DNA of 34,589 nt from Clostridia bacterium (GTDB lineage Bacteria; Bacillota; Clostridia; Oscillospirales; QAMX01), in contig JAFRWU010000060.1 in NCBI GenBank assembly GCA_017441705.1, forward strand, positions 1 to 34,589, given 5' to 3'. The translations under genes and the position numbers were made by a program. Below are positions 1 through 7,344 of the stretch, piece after piece; position 1 is the first letter of the stretch, and each line of letters begins with the position of its first letter. The notes below the pieces were generated by a model. The model ran no database searches, was not told the DNA's origin, and saw only the letters and a list, made by a program, of their open reading frames with translations.

Positions 1-31
1 CCCAACGGCCCCCGCTTCCTTTTTTCTTCTT

Positions 32-1057
32 TCAGCCGCGCTGCTTTTCCGCGAAGACGACCTTCTTCCCGTCCGGGTTCTCGATCCCCGTGTAGGTCAG
101 GTTGGTCACGTTGTTGTGCCGGATCTCCAGCGCCACCTTCGCGTGGGAATCCACGTTCCGGACGTGGATCCGGTCGGTCTCCCCTTCCGCCGCCGCCCGG
201 ATCTTGTAGTAGTGATCGTCGCCGATCACCACGGTCGCCCGCGCCTGCGCCTTGCCGGGGAGCATCTCGTCGGTGATGTCATAGATATTGACGTCGTGAA
301 GCTTCGCGCCGTCGTGATTGAGGAGACGGACGGTCTGATGTCCGCCGGAAATATAGGTGGAGACCCGCATGATATCCACGTGATGGATATCCGGATCCTT
401 TCCTTCCACCTTCATGGCCGCGTCGCTTTCGGGGAGCGCCGTCAGGGCGACGCTGTCGTCCCCGGTCCAGCCGGTGATATCGCCGATATCGAAATAGGAG
501 CAGCCGACCCGGAGGTCGATCCCGTCCTGGTTGGGCATGGTGTTCGCGGCGAAGAAGTGCAGGTCGGACACCTTCCCGTTTCGGCAGTAGTAGAACGTCG
601 CGCCCCAGTACCTCTGGTTGGTGATCGTCAGGTGTTCGACCGTGATCCCTTCGACGTTCCGGAAAAGAAGCGGACAGTTACGGAGCACGGACGGTCTCCC
701 GTCCCGGTGCGCGGTCTTTTCGGTCAGATCGTTGGGGTTCCCGCCGTCCAGAGTCGCCTTTCCGATGCCGATCACATGGATGTCGTGCAGTTCGTCTCCG
801 GCGGTCATGTGTTCGTCGAAAACCCCCTCGGACACGATCATGTTGGAGTAAACGCCGTCCATCAGGACGAGCGTGCAGTTGTAAAGAAGCAGGGTAAAGC
901 CGGAGGGCAGCACGATCGGCGCGTCAAGATAATACTTTCCGTCCTCGCTCTCCGGGTTTTTCGCGGGAATCATGAGTTTTCCCGTGCCGCTTGCCGCCGC
1001 CTGCCGCACAAGCTCGTTGAGGCGTGGCGAATCGCTTTTCCGGCCGGATGGATTCAT
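32..1057 (-). CDS. GH28-like right-handed beta-helix protein
   Basis: A 341-residue protein resembling polygalacturonase-type (GH28) enzymes, which hydrolyse galacturonan or rhamnogalacturonan links. It has the repeated short beta-strand pattern of a parallel beta-helix, with NQDGID at residues 176-181 and GDD at 199-201, matching the NTD and DD acidic motifs of GH28. The usual GHG motif is not clear; a GGH at about 238-240 may take its place. No signal peptide is visible, so a cytoplasmic enzyme is likely. The ATG at 1057 was chosen because AAAGGAG lies 8 bases before it and it overlaps the stop of the HAD gene in ATGA; the longer open frame upstream is low-complexity Arg/Gly shadow. It is the fourth gene of the aspS unit. 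The family call is good; the exact substrate is unknown. Confidence 0.72.
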   Translation of the reverse strand: MNPSGRKSDSPRLNELVRQAAASGTGKLMIPAKNPESEDGKYYLDAPIVLPSGFTLLLYNCTLVLMDGVYSNMIVSEGVFDEHMTAGDELHDIHVIGIGKATLDGGNPNDLTEKTAHRDGRPSVLRNCPLLFRNVEGITVEHLTITNQRYWGATFYYCRNGKVSDLHFFAANTMPNQDGIDLRVGCSYFDIGDITGWTGDDSVALTALPESDAAMKVEGKDPDIHHVDIMRVSTYISGGHQTVRLLNHDGAKLHDVNIYDITDEMLPGKAQARATVVIGDDHYYKIRAAAEGETDRIHVRNVDSHAKVALEIRHNNVTNLTYTGIENPDGKKVVFAEKQRG

Positions 1058-1848
1058 AGACTCAGCTCCTTTGCCATCTCCCCTACCGAGGGGTAGACGA
1101 AATCTGCGTGAAACTCGTTCTGATTCTCGTAGTCTTCCCGGCTCGTCTCGCCGGTCAGGACCAGGGCGGACGCGATCCCCGCCCTTTCTCCCACCGCGAT
1201 ATCGGTATAGAGCCGGTCGCCCACCATGATCGTTTTCTCCCGTTCCCCGCCGGTCAGGGCGAGGACCGCGTCGATGATCGTCCGGTTGGGCTTTCCGACG
1301 ATCAGGTCGGGGCTCTTCCCCGTGGACGCCTCCAGAAGCCGGATCATCGCGCCTGTGTCGGGAACGTCCCTGCCGCCCTCCACCGGACACACCAGATCCG
1401 GATGCGTACAGATCCAGGGGATCCCGCTCTTGATAAACTCATGCGCCAGGAGAAGCCTGCGGTAGGTCAGGTCCTGATCGAACCCCAGGACCACCGCCTC
1501 GGGATCCTCCTCCGTCAGGAGGAAGCCCTCCCGCGCAAAAAGCGCGCGAAGCGGAGCGGTGCCCATGACGTAAAGGCGGCGGTATCCCTTTTCCCGCAGG
1601 ACGATCGCCGTGGCGTCGCCGGAGGAAAAAACGTCGTCTTCCCCCGCCCGGATCCCCAGCCGGTTCAGCTTTTCGGCGTAAGCCTTTTTGTCCCGGGAGG
1701 AATTGTTCGTGAGGAAAAGATAACGCGCACCGCGATCCCGGATCGCCTTCAGAAAGCCCGGCGTTTCGGGAAAGAGATGATTGCCGAGGTAGATGGTGCC
1801 GTCCATATCCAGGAGGAAAAGAGTGAAATCCCGGAGCGTTTTCATCAT
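1054..1848 (-). CDS. HAD-IIA sugar-phosphate phosphatase (NagD/AraL type)
   Basis: A 264-residue HAD-superfamily phosphatase with a C2 cap. Motif I is DMDGT (residues 14-18, with D14 as nucleophile and D16 as acid/base), motif II is TNNSS (47-51), and GKPN and GDRLYTDI follow at about 185 and 212 as motifs III and IV. This order is that of NagD, AraL and 4-nitrophenyl phosphatase, which remove phosphate from small sugar or glycol phosphates. It overlaps the preceding araM-like gene by 4 bases (ATGA), so the two are translationally coupled. In Bacillus subtilis araL and araM are likewise neighbours in the arabinose operon. A role as a housecleaning phosphatase, or in dephosphorylating glycerol-1-phosphate-type products, is inferred. 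No good ribosome site precedes it, which fits coupling. Confidence 0.85.
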   Translation of the reverse strand: MMKTLRDFTLFLLDMDGTIYLGNHLFPETPGFLKAIRDRGARYLFLTNNSSRDKKAYAEKLNRLGIRAGEDDVFSSGDATAIVLREKGYRRLYVMGTAPLRALFAREGFLLTEEDPEAVVLGFDQDLTYRRLLLAHEFIKSGIPWICTHPDLVCPVEGGRDVPDTGAMIRLLEASTGKSPDLIVGKPNRTIIDAVLALTGGEREKTIMVGDRLYTDIAVGERAGIASALVLTGETSREDYENQNEFHADFVYPSVGEMAKELSL

Positions 1849-3125
1849 TCGGTCACCGAAAAAGGTGCGACGCGGGTGCGCAGGAGCCGCATCAGGGTCA
1901 GCCTGCGCCGCATATAGAAGGCGTATTTGACGCCGGCTTCCGCCATGTCTTCCGGTACGCCGGCTTCTTCCGCCGTCGCGTCTCCTCCCGCTTTCCGGAG
2001 AAGGGAACGGATCTCCTCTCCCGTCGGGATCTCTTCCCGGACGATACGGGCGATCCCGTCCCAGTTCCGGGCGATCGTTTCGTTTTTCACACCCTCCGCG
2101 GGGTCGGGAAGGCTTTCCCGCATGATGCTTTCGTAAAGGGGATCGAACGCCCTTTCGAGAGCCTCCTTCGCGGGAGTATGCGCGAGGAAGACCGGCGGGG
2201 TTTCCACAGCCCGGTGATACACGTCCGATACCAGGGCGGCGGCGACGCCGACCTTCGTCCCGTGATAAAGCGGAGCGAGACCGCGCGCGGCGTAAAGGAT
2301 CTCCCAGAGATGAGAGATGTGATGCTCCGCGCCCGAGGCCGGACGGGAGGAGCCCGCGAGATAGATCATCAGCCCCGAAAGGGTCAGGGCTTCCATCAGA
2401 GCAAGCGCGTATCCCTCGTCACGGGCGGGATCGGCTCCTTCCCGGATCGGCTTCACGGCCTTTTCCACCGCGCCGCGCATCAGCCGTGCGATGGACGGGC
2501 AATAGCTCTCTCCCGTCAGGAGCGACGCGATCTTCCAGTCGGCCAGGGCCGTGTATTTCCCGATCAGATCGCCGAGTCCGGCCGCCTTCAGTTCGGCGGG
2601 AGACGCGGCCAGGATATCCACGTCCGCCAAAAGGACCTCCGGCGCCTTGGCGTCGAGGGTCGTTTTGTAACCCTTCACCGTCAGGGGCGCCTGACCCGAC
2701 AGGAATCCGTCCATACTCGGCGCGGTGGCGAAGATCGCAAAGGGCAGGGAAAGCCGGAACGCGGCGTAGCGGCATACGTCGTTCAGGGAGCCGGTGCCTG
2801 CGGAAAGGATCAGATCGGTCCCCTCCGCCTCTCTCATAACCTCTTCCGAGATCTCCATCTCGGCTTCCCGCAGGTTCTCATAAGTCAGTTCCTTCACCCG
2901 GTATCCGGCGCCGGTGAGCGCCTCCCGGAGCCCGGGCGAGGCTTTTTCCGTGTTCCGGTCCCACACGAGAAGCAGATCCTTCCCTCCGAGTTCTTCCCGG
3001 AGGATCGCGCCGGTATCCGCCGTCAGTCCTTTTTCAAAGGAGACGAACGGCGCCCTGAGCGCGTGCTTTTTTCCGCAGGGGCAGTTTTCAAGGCTTTTGA
3101 TCAAAGCCGGAATGTCCAGGGACAT
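1845..3125 (-). CDS. araM: sn-glycerol-1-phosphate dehydrogenase (AraM/EgsA family)
   Basis: A 426-residue NAD(P)-linked iron-type dehydrogenase that reduces dihydroxyacetone phosphate to sn-glycerol-1-phosphate. The nucleotide loop contains SAGTGSLND (about 108-116), and the metal ligands of the family are visible: D186 in GLGDLIGKY, H268/H269 in GAEHHISH, and H288 in YHGTK. Length fits AraM. In Bacillus the product feeds heptaprenylglyceryl phosphate synthesis; no PcrB-type prenyltransferase is seen here, so the use of G1P is open. The start at 3125 has GGAAGG upstream. It begins 37 bases after the aspS stop with no terminator between, and overlaps the HAD gene by 4 bases. A CPC pair at residues 15-17 is unusual and its role is unknown. 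A GldA-type glycerol dehydrogenase is a less likely alternative. Confidence 0.85.
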   Translation of the reverse strand: MSLDIPALIKSLENCPCGKKHALRAPFVSFEKGLTADTGAILREELGGKDLLLVWDRNTEKASPGLREALTGAGYRVKELTYENLREAEMEISEEVMREAEGTDLILSAGTGSLNDVCRYAAFRLSLPFAIFATAPSMDGFLSGQAPLTVKGYKTTLDAKAPEVLLADVDILAASPAELKAAGLGDLIGKYTALADWKIASLLTGESYCPSIARLMRGAVEKAVKPIREGADPARDEGYALALMEALTLSGLMIYLAGSSRPASGAEHHISHLWEILYAARGLAPLYHGTKVGVAAALVSDVYHRAVETPPVFLAHTPAKEALERAFDPLYESIMRESLPDPAEGVKNETIARNWDGIARIVREEIPTGEEIRSLLRKAGGDATAEEAGVPEDMAEAGVKYAFYMRRRLTLMRLLRTRVAPFSVTE

Positions 3126-3162
3126 TGCGTTTCCTTCCTTTCTTCGGCCGGGATCCGCCTCT

Positions 3163-4506
3163 TTACGGGTTCAGGCGGTTGGGGCCGCGGAAGATGAACA
3201 TCGATTCCTTGATGCCGAGTCCGAACAGCAGCATGGTCAGCCGGTCGAGTCCCAGGCCGAAGCCGCCGTGCGGCGGGCAGCCGTAGCGGAAGAAGTCGAG
3301 ATAGAACTTCACGTCCTCGCCGAGGCCCTTTTCATCCGCCTGCGCCTTGAGCGGTTCGTAACGGTGTTCTCTCTGGGCGCCCGTGGTGATCTCCACACCG
3401 CGCCAGATCAGATCGTAGCCCATGGGGATGCCGTTTTCGTCGCGCATATGATAGAAGGCGCGCTTTTCCGGGCCGAAATCGGTGACGAACAGGAACTCGT
3501 GTCCGTATTTTTCCATGACCCACCGATAGGAAAGCTGCTCCGCCTCGGTGGTCAGGTCGTTCTTCTCGCTTTCAGGCAGGATATAGCCGTAATTCTTCTC
3601 CAGCTCGTCGTAAAGATCGTGAAGCTTCACCACCGGGAAGGGCAGCGTCGGAACGACGACCTTTTTGCCGAAAAGCGCCTCGATCTCCTCCCCGTATTTT
3701 TCGGCGACCTTTCCCAGTGCATAGGTCAGCAATTCCTCCTCCATCTTCATGACGTCCTTCACCGATTCGATGTAGGAGAATTCCAGATCGAACCCGGTGA
3801 ATTCGGTGGTGTGGCGGGAGGTGTAGGATTTTTCGGCGCGGAACACCGGCCCGACCTCGAAGATGCGTTCAAATCCGGCGGCCATGGCCATCTGCTTGTA
3901 GAACTGCGGGCTTTGCGCGAGATACGCATTCCGGTCGAAATACTTCACCTCGAACACGTCTGCGCCGCTTTCGCTGGCCGCGCCGATGAGCTTGGGGGAA
4001 TGGATTTCCAGAAAGTCTCTCGCCAGCAGGAATTCACGCAGCGCGGCTGCCAGAGCCGTCTGCGCCTTGAACACCAGCTGATTTTCGTCGGTGCGCAGAT
4101 CGATCCAGCGGTAATCGATCCTCTGGTCGATGTTGGAGCGTTCCAGAGCGGCTTTCTTCTTGGTTGCGGGGATCTCCTTGCGCACGATGGGAAGCGCTTC
4201 CGCCAGGGAATCGATCCGGATGCTCTCTCCCTCCGCGGGGATCATCTCAAAGCCGTTGAGCTTGACGAATTCGTTCGGGAACACCGTTCCCTCACAGGTG
4301 ATCACCGAATCGGGCGTGATCGCGTCGAGCGTTTCCAGAAGGGCGGGGAATTTCTCCTTTTCCACCGTGATCTGAAGCCTTCCCGAAAGGTCCTTCAAAA
4401 CGATGAAGGCCATGCTTTTCCCGTTGCGGATGTTGTCCACGAAACCCCGCACCAGGATCGGCTCGCCGGTCTTTTTGACCGCTTCTCTGAGGATCGTTCT
4501 TTCCAT
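3163..4506 (-). CDS. aspS: Aspartyl-tRNA synthetase, archaeal type (probably non-discriminating)
   Basis: A 447-residue class II aminoacyl-tRNA synthetase that activates aspartate and loads it on tRNA-Asp, and probably on tRNA-Asn as well. It has an N-terminal OB fold (VRGFVDNIRNGK), QSPQFYKQ, motif 2 (FRAEKSYTSRHTTEF) and motif 3 (GFGLGLDRLTMLLF). It lacks the GAD insertion of the roughly 590-residue bacterial AspRS, so it is the archaeal/eukaryal-type form often annotated aspartate-tRNA(Asn) ligase in Clostridia. Such forms usually work with the GatCAB amidotransferase, which is not in this window. Start: the ATG at 4506 is 8 bases after AGGAG, while the in-frame ATG at 4512 is only 2 bases away. 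The open frame further upstream is the T-box leader read as protein. Expression is predicted to depend on uncharged tRNA. Confidence 0.92.
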   Translation of the reverse strand: MERTILREAVKKTGEPILVRGFVDNIRNGKSMAFIVLKDLSGRLQITVEKEKFPALLETLDAITPDSVITCEGTVFPNEFVKLNGFEMIPAEGESIRIDSLAEALPIVRKEIPATKKKAALERSNIDQRIDYRWIDLRTDENQLVFKAQTALAAALREFLLARDFLEIHSPKLIGAASESGADVFEVKYFDRNAYLAQSPQFYKQMAMAAGFERIFEVGPVFRAEKSYTSRHTTEFTGFDLEFSYIESVKDVMKMEEELLTYALGKVAEKYGEEIEALFGKKVVVPTLPFPVVKLHDLYDELEKNYGYILPESEKNDLTTEAEQLSYRWVMEKYGHEFLFVTDFGPEKRAFYHMRDENGIPMGYDLIWRGVEITTGAQREHRYEPLKAQADEKGLGEDVKFYLDFFRYGCPPHGGFGLGLDRLTMLLFGLGIKESMFIFRGPNRLNP

Positions 4507-4512
4507 TTTCAT

Positions 4513-4690
4513 AACTCCTTTCGGCCTTCCGGGCCCGTTTCCAAAAAAGAAAGCTTCCGCCCCGTTTTGGGGCGAAAGCTCTGCTTCCGCGGTACCACCC
4601 AAATTCAGCTTCCTTCCGAAGCCCTCTGAAGGTCGGTATAGAACTGTCTTTGCGCTCCGCCGGCCTGTCACCCACGGCGTCATCACGCAG
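4513..4690 (-). promoter_or_regulatory. T-box riboswitch leader of aspS, very short Stem I
   Basis: The conserved T-box GGGTGGTACCGCG lies at 4600-4588. The antiterminator forms from TTTGGG pairing with CCCAAA and GCGGAAGC pairing with GCTTTCGC, leaving the expected 7-base bulge TGGTACC that binds the tRNA acceptor end. A Stem III-like hairpin (TTCA..GCTTC / GAAGC..TGAA) lies at about 4630-4604. The only hairpin before it is TGCGT-GAT-GA-CGCCG (4689-4675) with CGGCG-GA-GCGCA (4662-4651). This is a 5-bp stem, a 3-base bulge, tandem G.A/A.G pairs and a 5-bp stem, which is the kink-turn pattern. Its 12-base terminal loop contains GAC (4669-4667) followed by A, the likely Asp specifier. Neither Stem II nor the IIA/B pseudoknot is seen. 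The T-box itself is near certain; the compact Stem I fold is my inference. Confidence 0.9.
4541..4580 (-). terminator. T-box leader intrinsic terminator
   Basis: On the minus strand AGCTTTCGCCCC (4580-4569) pairs with GGGGCGGAAGCT (4563-4552), with one G-T wobble, followed by TTCTTTTTT. The left arm is also the 3' arm of the antiterminator, so the two folds exclude each other. It should stop transcription before aspS when tRNA is charged. Confidence 0.93.
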
Positions 4691-4694
4691 CCTC

Positions 4695-4723
4695 ATTATA
4701 ACCGAAAGGGACTTCGTTGTCAA
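4695..4723 (-). promoter_or_regulatory. Consensus sigma-A promoter of the aspS unit
   Basis: On the minus strand TTGACA (4723-4718), a 17-base spacer and TATAAT (4700-4695): a perfect match to the vegetative consensus. Transcription should start near 4688, right at the foot of the kink-turn hairpin, which fixes how short the T-box leader is. Confidence 0.92.
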
Positions 4724-4739
4724 GGGAAAATCCCGGGCG

Positions 4740-6563
4740 TTACGATTTTCCCCCGTAAAGCTTTTCATAGGTCACGCCGTTTTTCTTCGCCTCGCCGCGC
4801 CAGAGAGACGACCTGGCGGGAGAGACGGGCGACGAGACCTCGAGGACCGTCCCGCCGCATATCGCGCACGCCAGGACGTTGTCCCCCTCGAACGTGAGCG
4901 ACGTCGCCTCCGGCTCAGTCCCGTCCAGGCTGACGAAAAGCGCCGCGTACGCGTTTGAAAGCGACGTCAGATTGATTTCCTTCTCCGGTCCTTCGTAAAA
5001 AACGACGTCGAGATAACGCCTTTCCTCCGCGCCGGTGAACCGGCGGTGAAGGTCCGGTTTCCCGTCGAGGATCGCCTTTTCCTCCCGGCTTTCGCGCTTT
5101 TCCAGTCTGCACGGCGCCCCGTCGAATTCCGCGCCGATGAGCCGGACCCCGATCCTCCGTCCTCCGTCCGCGAGGGACGCCGCGTCGTCCTCGATCATCC
5201 AGTCGCCTTCCAGCGCTCCGCCCGCCTCCAGGCGGATCCGGAGATCGTAAGCGTTGATCCTGCCGTTTTTTATCATGTCCAGATTGATGTGCGTATCTCC
5301 AGAGTCGCTCCGGAGCGACGCCAGGATCAGGGCGTGTCCGCCGTCCTGGGCGATCGTGAACATGCCGGATGAAAAATCGTAAAGATTGTGAAGCGCCGCG
5401 AGATTCAGGAAACGGGGCCTCTCCCCGCCCCAGAAGGCCAGGAATCCTCTCCTCTGATTCCAGGCGGAGACGGCCGCGAAGGAGCCGAGCGCGAAATCCT
5501 TCTCTTTATGGAAGACCGCGACGGCGGCCGGGGACGTGCGGAGATCCGCCTCGGTGCGGAAGACGACGTTGACGTCCTTTTCTTCCGGCTCGCAAAACGC
5601 CTTGCGGTATTTGTCGGGACAGCAAAGATCCACGTACGCCCAGCCGAGGCTGTAGGAAAAGGGCGGAAGGGACTTATCCCCGTTGAAATCGGTCAGGGAT
5701 ATCCCGTGCCCGGTCGCCTGTTCCAGGAAGGAAAGCGTGCCCGGAGCCGTGAGCCAGGTGTAGCTTCGCGCGTTGGGGCCGCACCACTGGCGGGTCGGCG
5801 CGTGAAAATGATCGGCAATCGTCCGCCAGGCGTCGTCCAGCATCTCTCCGGCCATCGCGTGCACTTCCCCGTCCCGGATATGCGTATGGATCCGCGTAAG
5901 ATCCTCGATCGCCACCGACGTATAGGTGGCGCTGTTGTATTCCGCGAACGCGCCGTGATTGCCGCGGGTATACCGGACGAACCCCCTGAAGCGCTCCTTT
6001 CCGTAGGAGAAAAGCCACGGCCATCCGAGAAGCTGCCCCGCGTGCAGCGTGACGTAAGAGCCCATGATCGAGATATTGGTATAAGCCGCGTGCATGTTGC
6101 GCCGGAAGATCGAAAGACAGGCGTGCCGCAGCGCGTCCTCCAGTTCGGCGCGGAGATCCTTCGAGATCCGGTCTCCGTGGAACGCCAGGACCTGCAGGAT
6201 CTCCTTTCCGCAGAAATCCGCCCAGTTCCAGTCCGGCGGGCTCATTTTCTCCAGCGGCTCCTCCATATACCAGCTCCAGATCCCGTAGGTCGCGTTCGCC
6301 GGGTTTTTGTCCTGTTGAGCGGATACGTTCCAAAGGATCTCCTCCGCACGGGAAAGATCCTCTTCCCTCCCGGAAGCGAGGAGCGCCGCGGCGTATCCGA
6401 AGGCGTCGCGGGTGGAGTGTACGGTCTGACGCGCAAGATTGGTGTGATAATTGGCCTTGTCCAGATACCCCGCCGGCGCCTTCCATTCCTCGTCATAGAC
6501 GGCGTTCGCCTTTGCCAGCGCCCTTTCGAAGGGCTTCCTGTCTGTTTCCCGCAGTGTGAACAT
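4740..6563 (-). CDS. Predicted (alpha/alpha)6-toroid carbohydrate-active enzyme, family unassigned
   Basis: A 607-residue protein. Residues 1 to about 330 are helical, with aromatic and acidic motifs of a glycan-binding toroid: WSWYMEEP, DWNWADFCGKE, NISIMGSY and FAEYNSATYTSVA, and Trp/Tyr-rich stretches after. The C-terminal half is beta-rich, as in heparinase II/III-type or alginate-lyase-type enzymes. FAEYNS recalls E-x-N-S motifs in uncharacterised members of that fold. I cannot assign a numbered GH or PL family. No signal peptide is visible, so it probably acts on imported oligosaccharides. The start at 6563 follows GGAGGAAGGAAA. It has its own promoter and ends 17 bases before the aspS -35 box. 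Neighbouring GH28-like and GH106-like genes suggest a pectin- or rhamnose-containing substrate (inference). Confidence 0.6.
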   Translation of the reverse strand: MFTLRETDRKPFERALAKANAVYDEEWKAPAGYLDKANYHTNLARQTVHSTRDAFGYAAALLASGREEDLSRAEEILWNVSAQQDKNPANATYGIWSWYMEEPLEKMSPPDWNWADFCGKEILQVLAFHGDRISKDLRAELEDALRHACLSIFRRNMHAAYTNISIMGSYVTLHAGQLLGWPWLFSYGKERFRGFVRYTRGNHGAFAEYNSATYTSVAIEDLTRIHTHIRDGEVHAMAGEMLDDAWRTIADHFHAPTRQWCGPNARSYTWLTAPGTLSFLEQATGHGISLTDFNGDKSLPPFSYSLGWAYVDLCCPDKYRKAFCEPEEKDVNVVFRTEADLRTSPAAVAVFHKEKDFALGSFAAVSAWNQRRGFLAFWGGERPRFLNLAALHNLYDFSSGMFTIAQDGGHALILASLRSDSGDTHINLDMIKNGRINAYDLRIRLEAGGALEGDWMIEDDAASLADGGRRIGVRLIGAEFDGAPCRLEKRESREEKAILDGKPDLHRRFTGAEERRYLDVVFYEGPEKEINLTSLSNAYAALFVSLDGTEPEATSLTFEGDNVLACAICGGTVLEVSSPVSPARSSLWRGEAKKNGVTYEKLYGGKS

Positions 6564-6600
6564 TTTCCTTCCTCCCCGAAGCTTTCTTCGCCGATGCTTT

Positions 6601-6646
6601 CCGGCATTTTATCATATTCCCCGCTTTTCTGTCAATCAGATGCCGG
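6601..6646 (-). promoter_or_regulatory. Promoter of the (alpha/alpha)6 enzyme gene, framed by an inverted repeat
   Basis: Minus-strand TTGACA (6635-6630), an 18-base spacer and TAAAAT (6611-6606). CCGGCAT (6601-6607) and ATGCCGG (6640-6646) form a perfect 7-bp inverted repeat that encloses both promoter boxes and could be two operator half sites or a chance match. Confidence 0.7.
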
Positions 6647-6726
6647 AGGAAAAACGGTTCTCTCCTTTTTTTCTGTTTTCGACCGGAAGAGCGCGGCAGA
6701 TTCAACCGTATTTCCGAAAAAAAGCC

Positions 6727-6755
6727 TTGCAATTTCGATCGGCGTATGCTATACT
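6727..6755 (+). promoter_or_regulatory. Promoter of the rimP-nusA-infB operon
   Basis: TTGCAA (6727-6732), a 17-base spacer and TATACT (6750-6755) with an extended -10 TG one base before it. Start of transcription is expected near 6762. It shares the 304-base gap 6564-6867 with the divergent promoter at 6601-6646; I see no gene in that gap. Confidence 0.85.
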
Positions 6756-6761
6756 CTTCAC

Positions 6762-6834
6762 GATAAAGGATGATTTCATCCTTTGGGACGTAAGGTAAGG
6801 AGCTTGAGTGGGTTTTCGCCCGCTCTTTCTTTTT
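6762..6834 (+). promoter_or_regulatory. rimP operon leader with 5' hairpin and attenuator
   Basis: Two hairpins lie between the start point and rimP. The first, AAAGGATG-ATTT-CATCCTTT (6765-6784), sits at the extreme 5' end. The second, GAGTGGG-TTTTCG-CCCGCTC (6806-6825) with one T-G pair, is followed by TTTCTTTTT (6826-6834) and is a complete intrinsic terminator 33 bases before the rimP start. A terminator in this place implies regulated readthrough. NusA itself is the obvious candidate regulator, because leader termination helped by NusA is reported for the homologous Bacillus subtilis operon. Confidence 0.85.
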
Positions 6835-6867
6835 GACGATTGACGGACGTATGAAAGGAAACAATCT

Positions 6868-7344
6868 ATGGCAATGAACCGGCAGGCTGTGGCCGCTCTG
6901 GTCCGTCCCTGGGCCGAATCGGCCTGCAGAACGGCGGGCTGTACGCTCTGGGACGTGGAATATCTCCGGGAAGGCGGAGAGAATTATCTGCGCGTCACGA
7001 TCGACAAGCCCGAAGGCGTCGGGATCAGCGACTGCGAAGCGGTGTCGCGTCTGATGAACGATATCCTGGATACCGAAGATCCCATCGACGAAAGCTATTC
7101 CTTCCAGGTTTCCTCTCCCGGTGTGGAGCGTGAGCTGAAAAAGCCCGAGCATTTTGAAGCGTATCTCGGCGAAAAGATCCGCCTGCGCCTTTACAGGGCC
7201 GTCGACGGCTCCAAGGAGCATATCGGCGTTCTCCGGAAGGCGGATGAAAACGAGATCGTCCTCTCATCCGACGACGGAACACCCGTCTCCTTCCCCCGCG
7301 AAAACGTGGCGAAAGCCAAAGCTTACTTTGATTTTGATTTTTGA
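6868..7344 (+). CDS. rimP: Ribosome maturation factor RimP
   Basis: A 158-residue RimP (YlxS), which helps build the 30S subunit. It has the two-domain layout: an N-terminal alpha/beta domain with TLWDVEYLREGG and LRVTIDKPEGV, then the C-terminal SH3-like part after VSSPGVERELKKPEHF. Length is typical. The ATG at 6868 is preceded by AAAGGAAA; a second ATG two codons on is possible. It is first in the operon, 25 bases before nusA. The C-terminus reads FDFDF, encoded by tandem GATTTT units that run on past the stop. One run has five Ts instead of four, and that extra base creates the stop. Confidence 0.95.
   Translation: MAMNRQAVAALVRPWAESACRTAGCTLWDVEYLREGGENYLRVTIDKPEGVGISDCEAVSRLMNDILDTEDPIDESYSFQVSSPGVERELKKPEHFEAYLGEKIRLRLYRAVDGSKEHIGVLRKADENEIVLSSDDGTPVSFPRENVAKAKAYFDFDF

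Noticed and set aside
4507-4686. N-terminal extension of AspRS from 4686
   Set aside because: These codons are the T-box leader itself; the ATG at 4506 has the proper ribosome site.
4640-4700. A canonical long Stem I for the aspS T-box extending upstream
   Set aside because: It would have to include the perfect promoter and the end of the previous gene; no matching strand for a long Stem I was found there.
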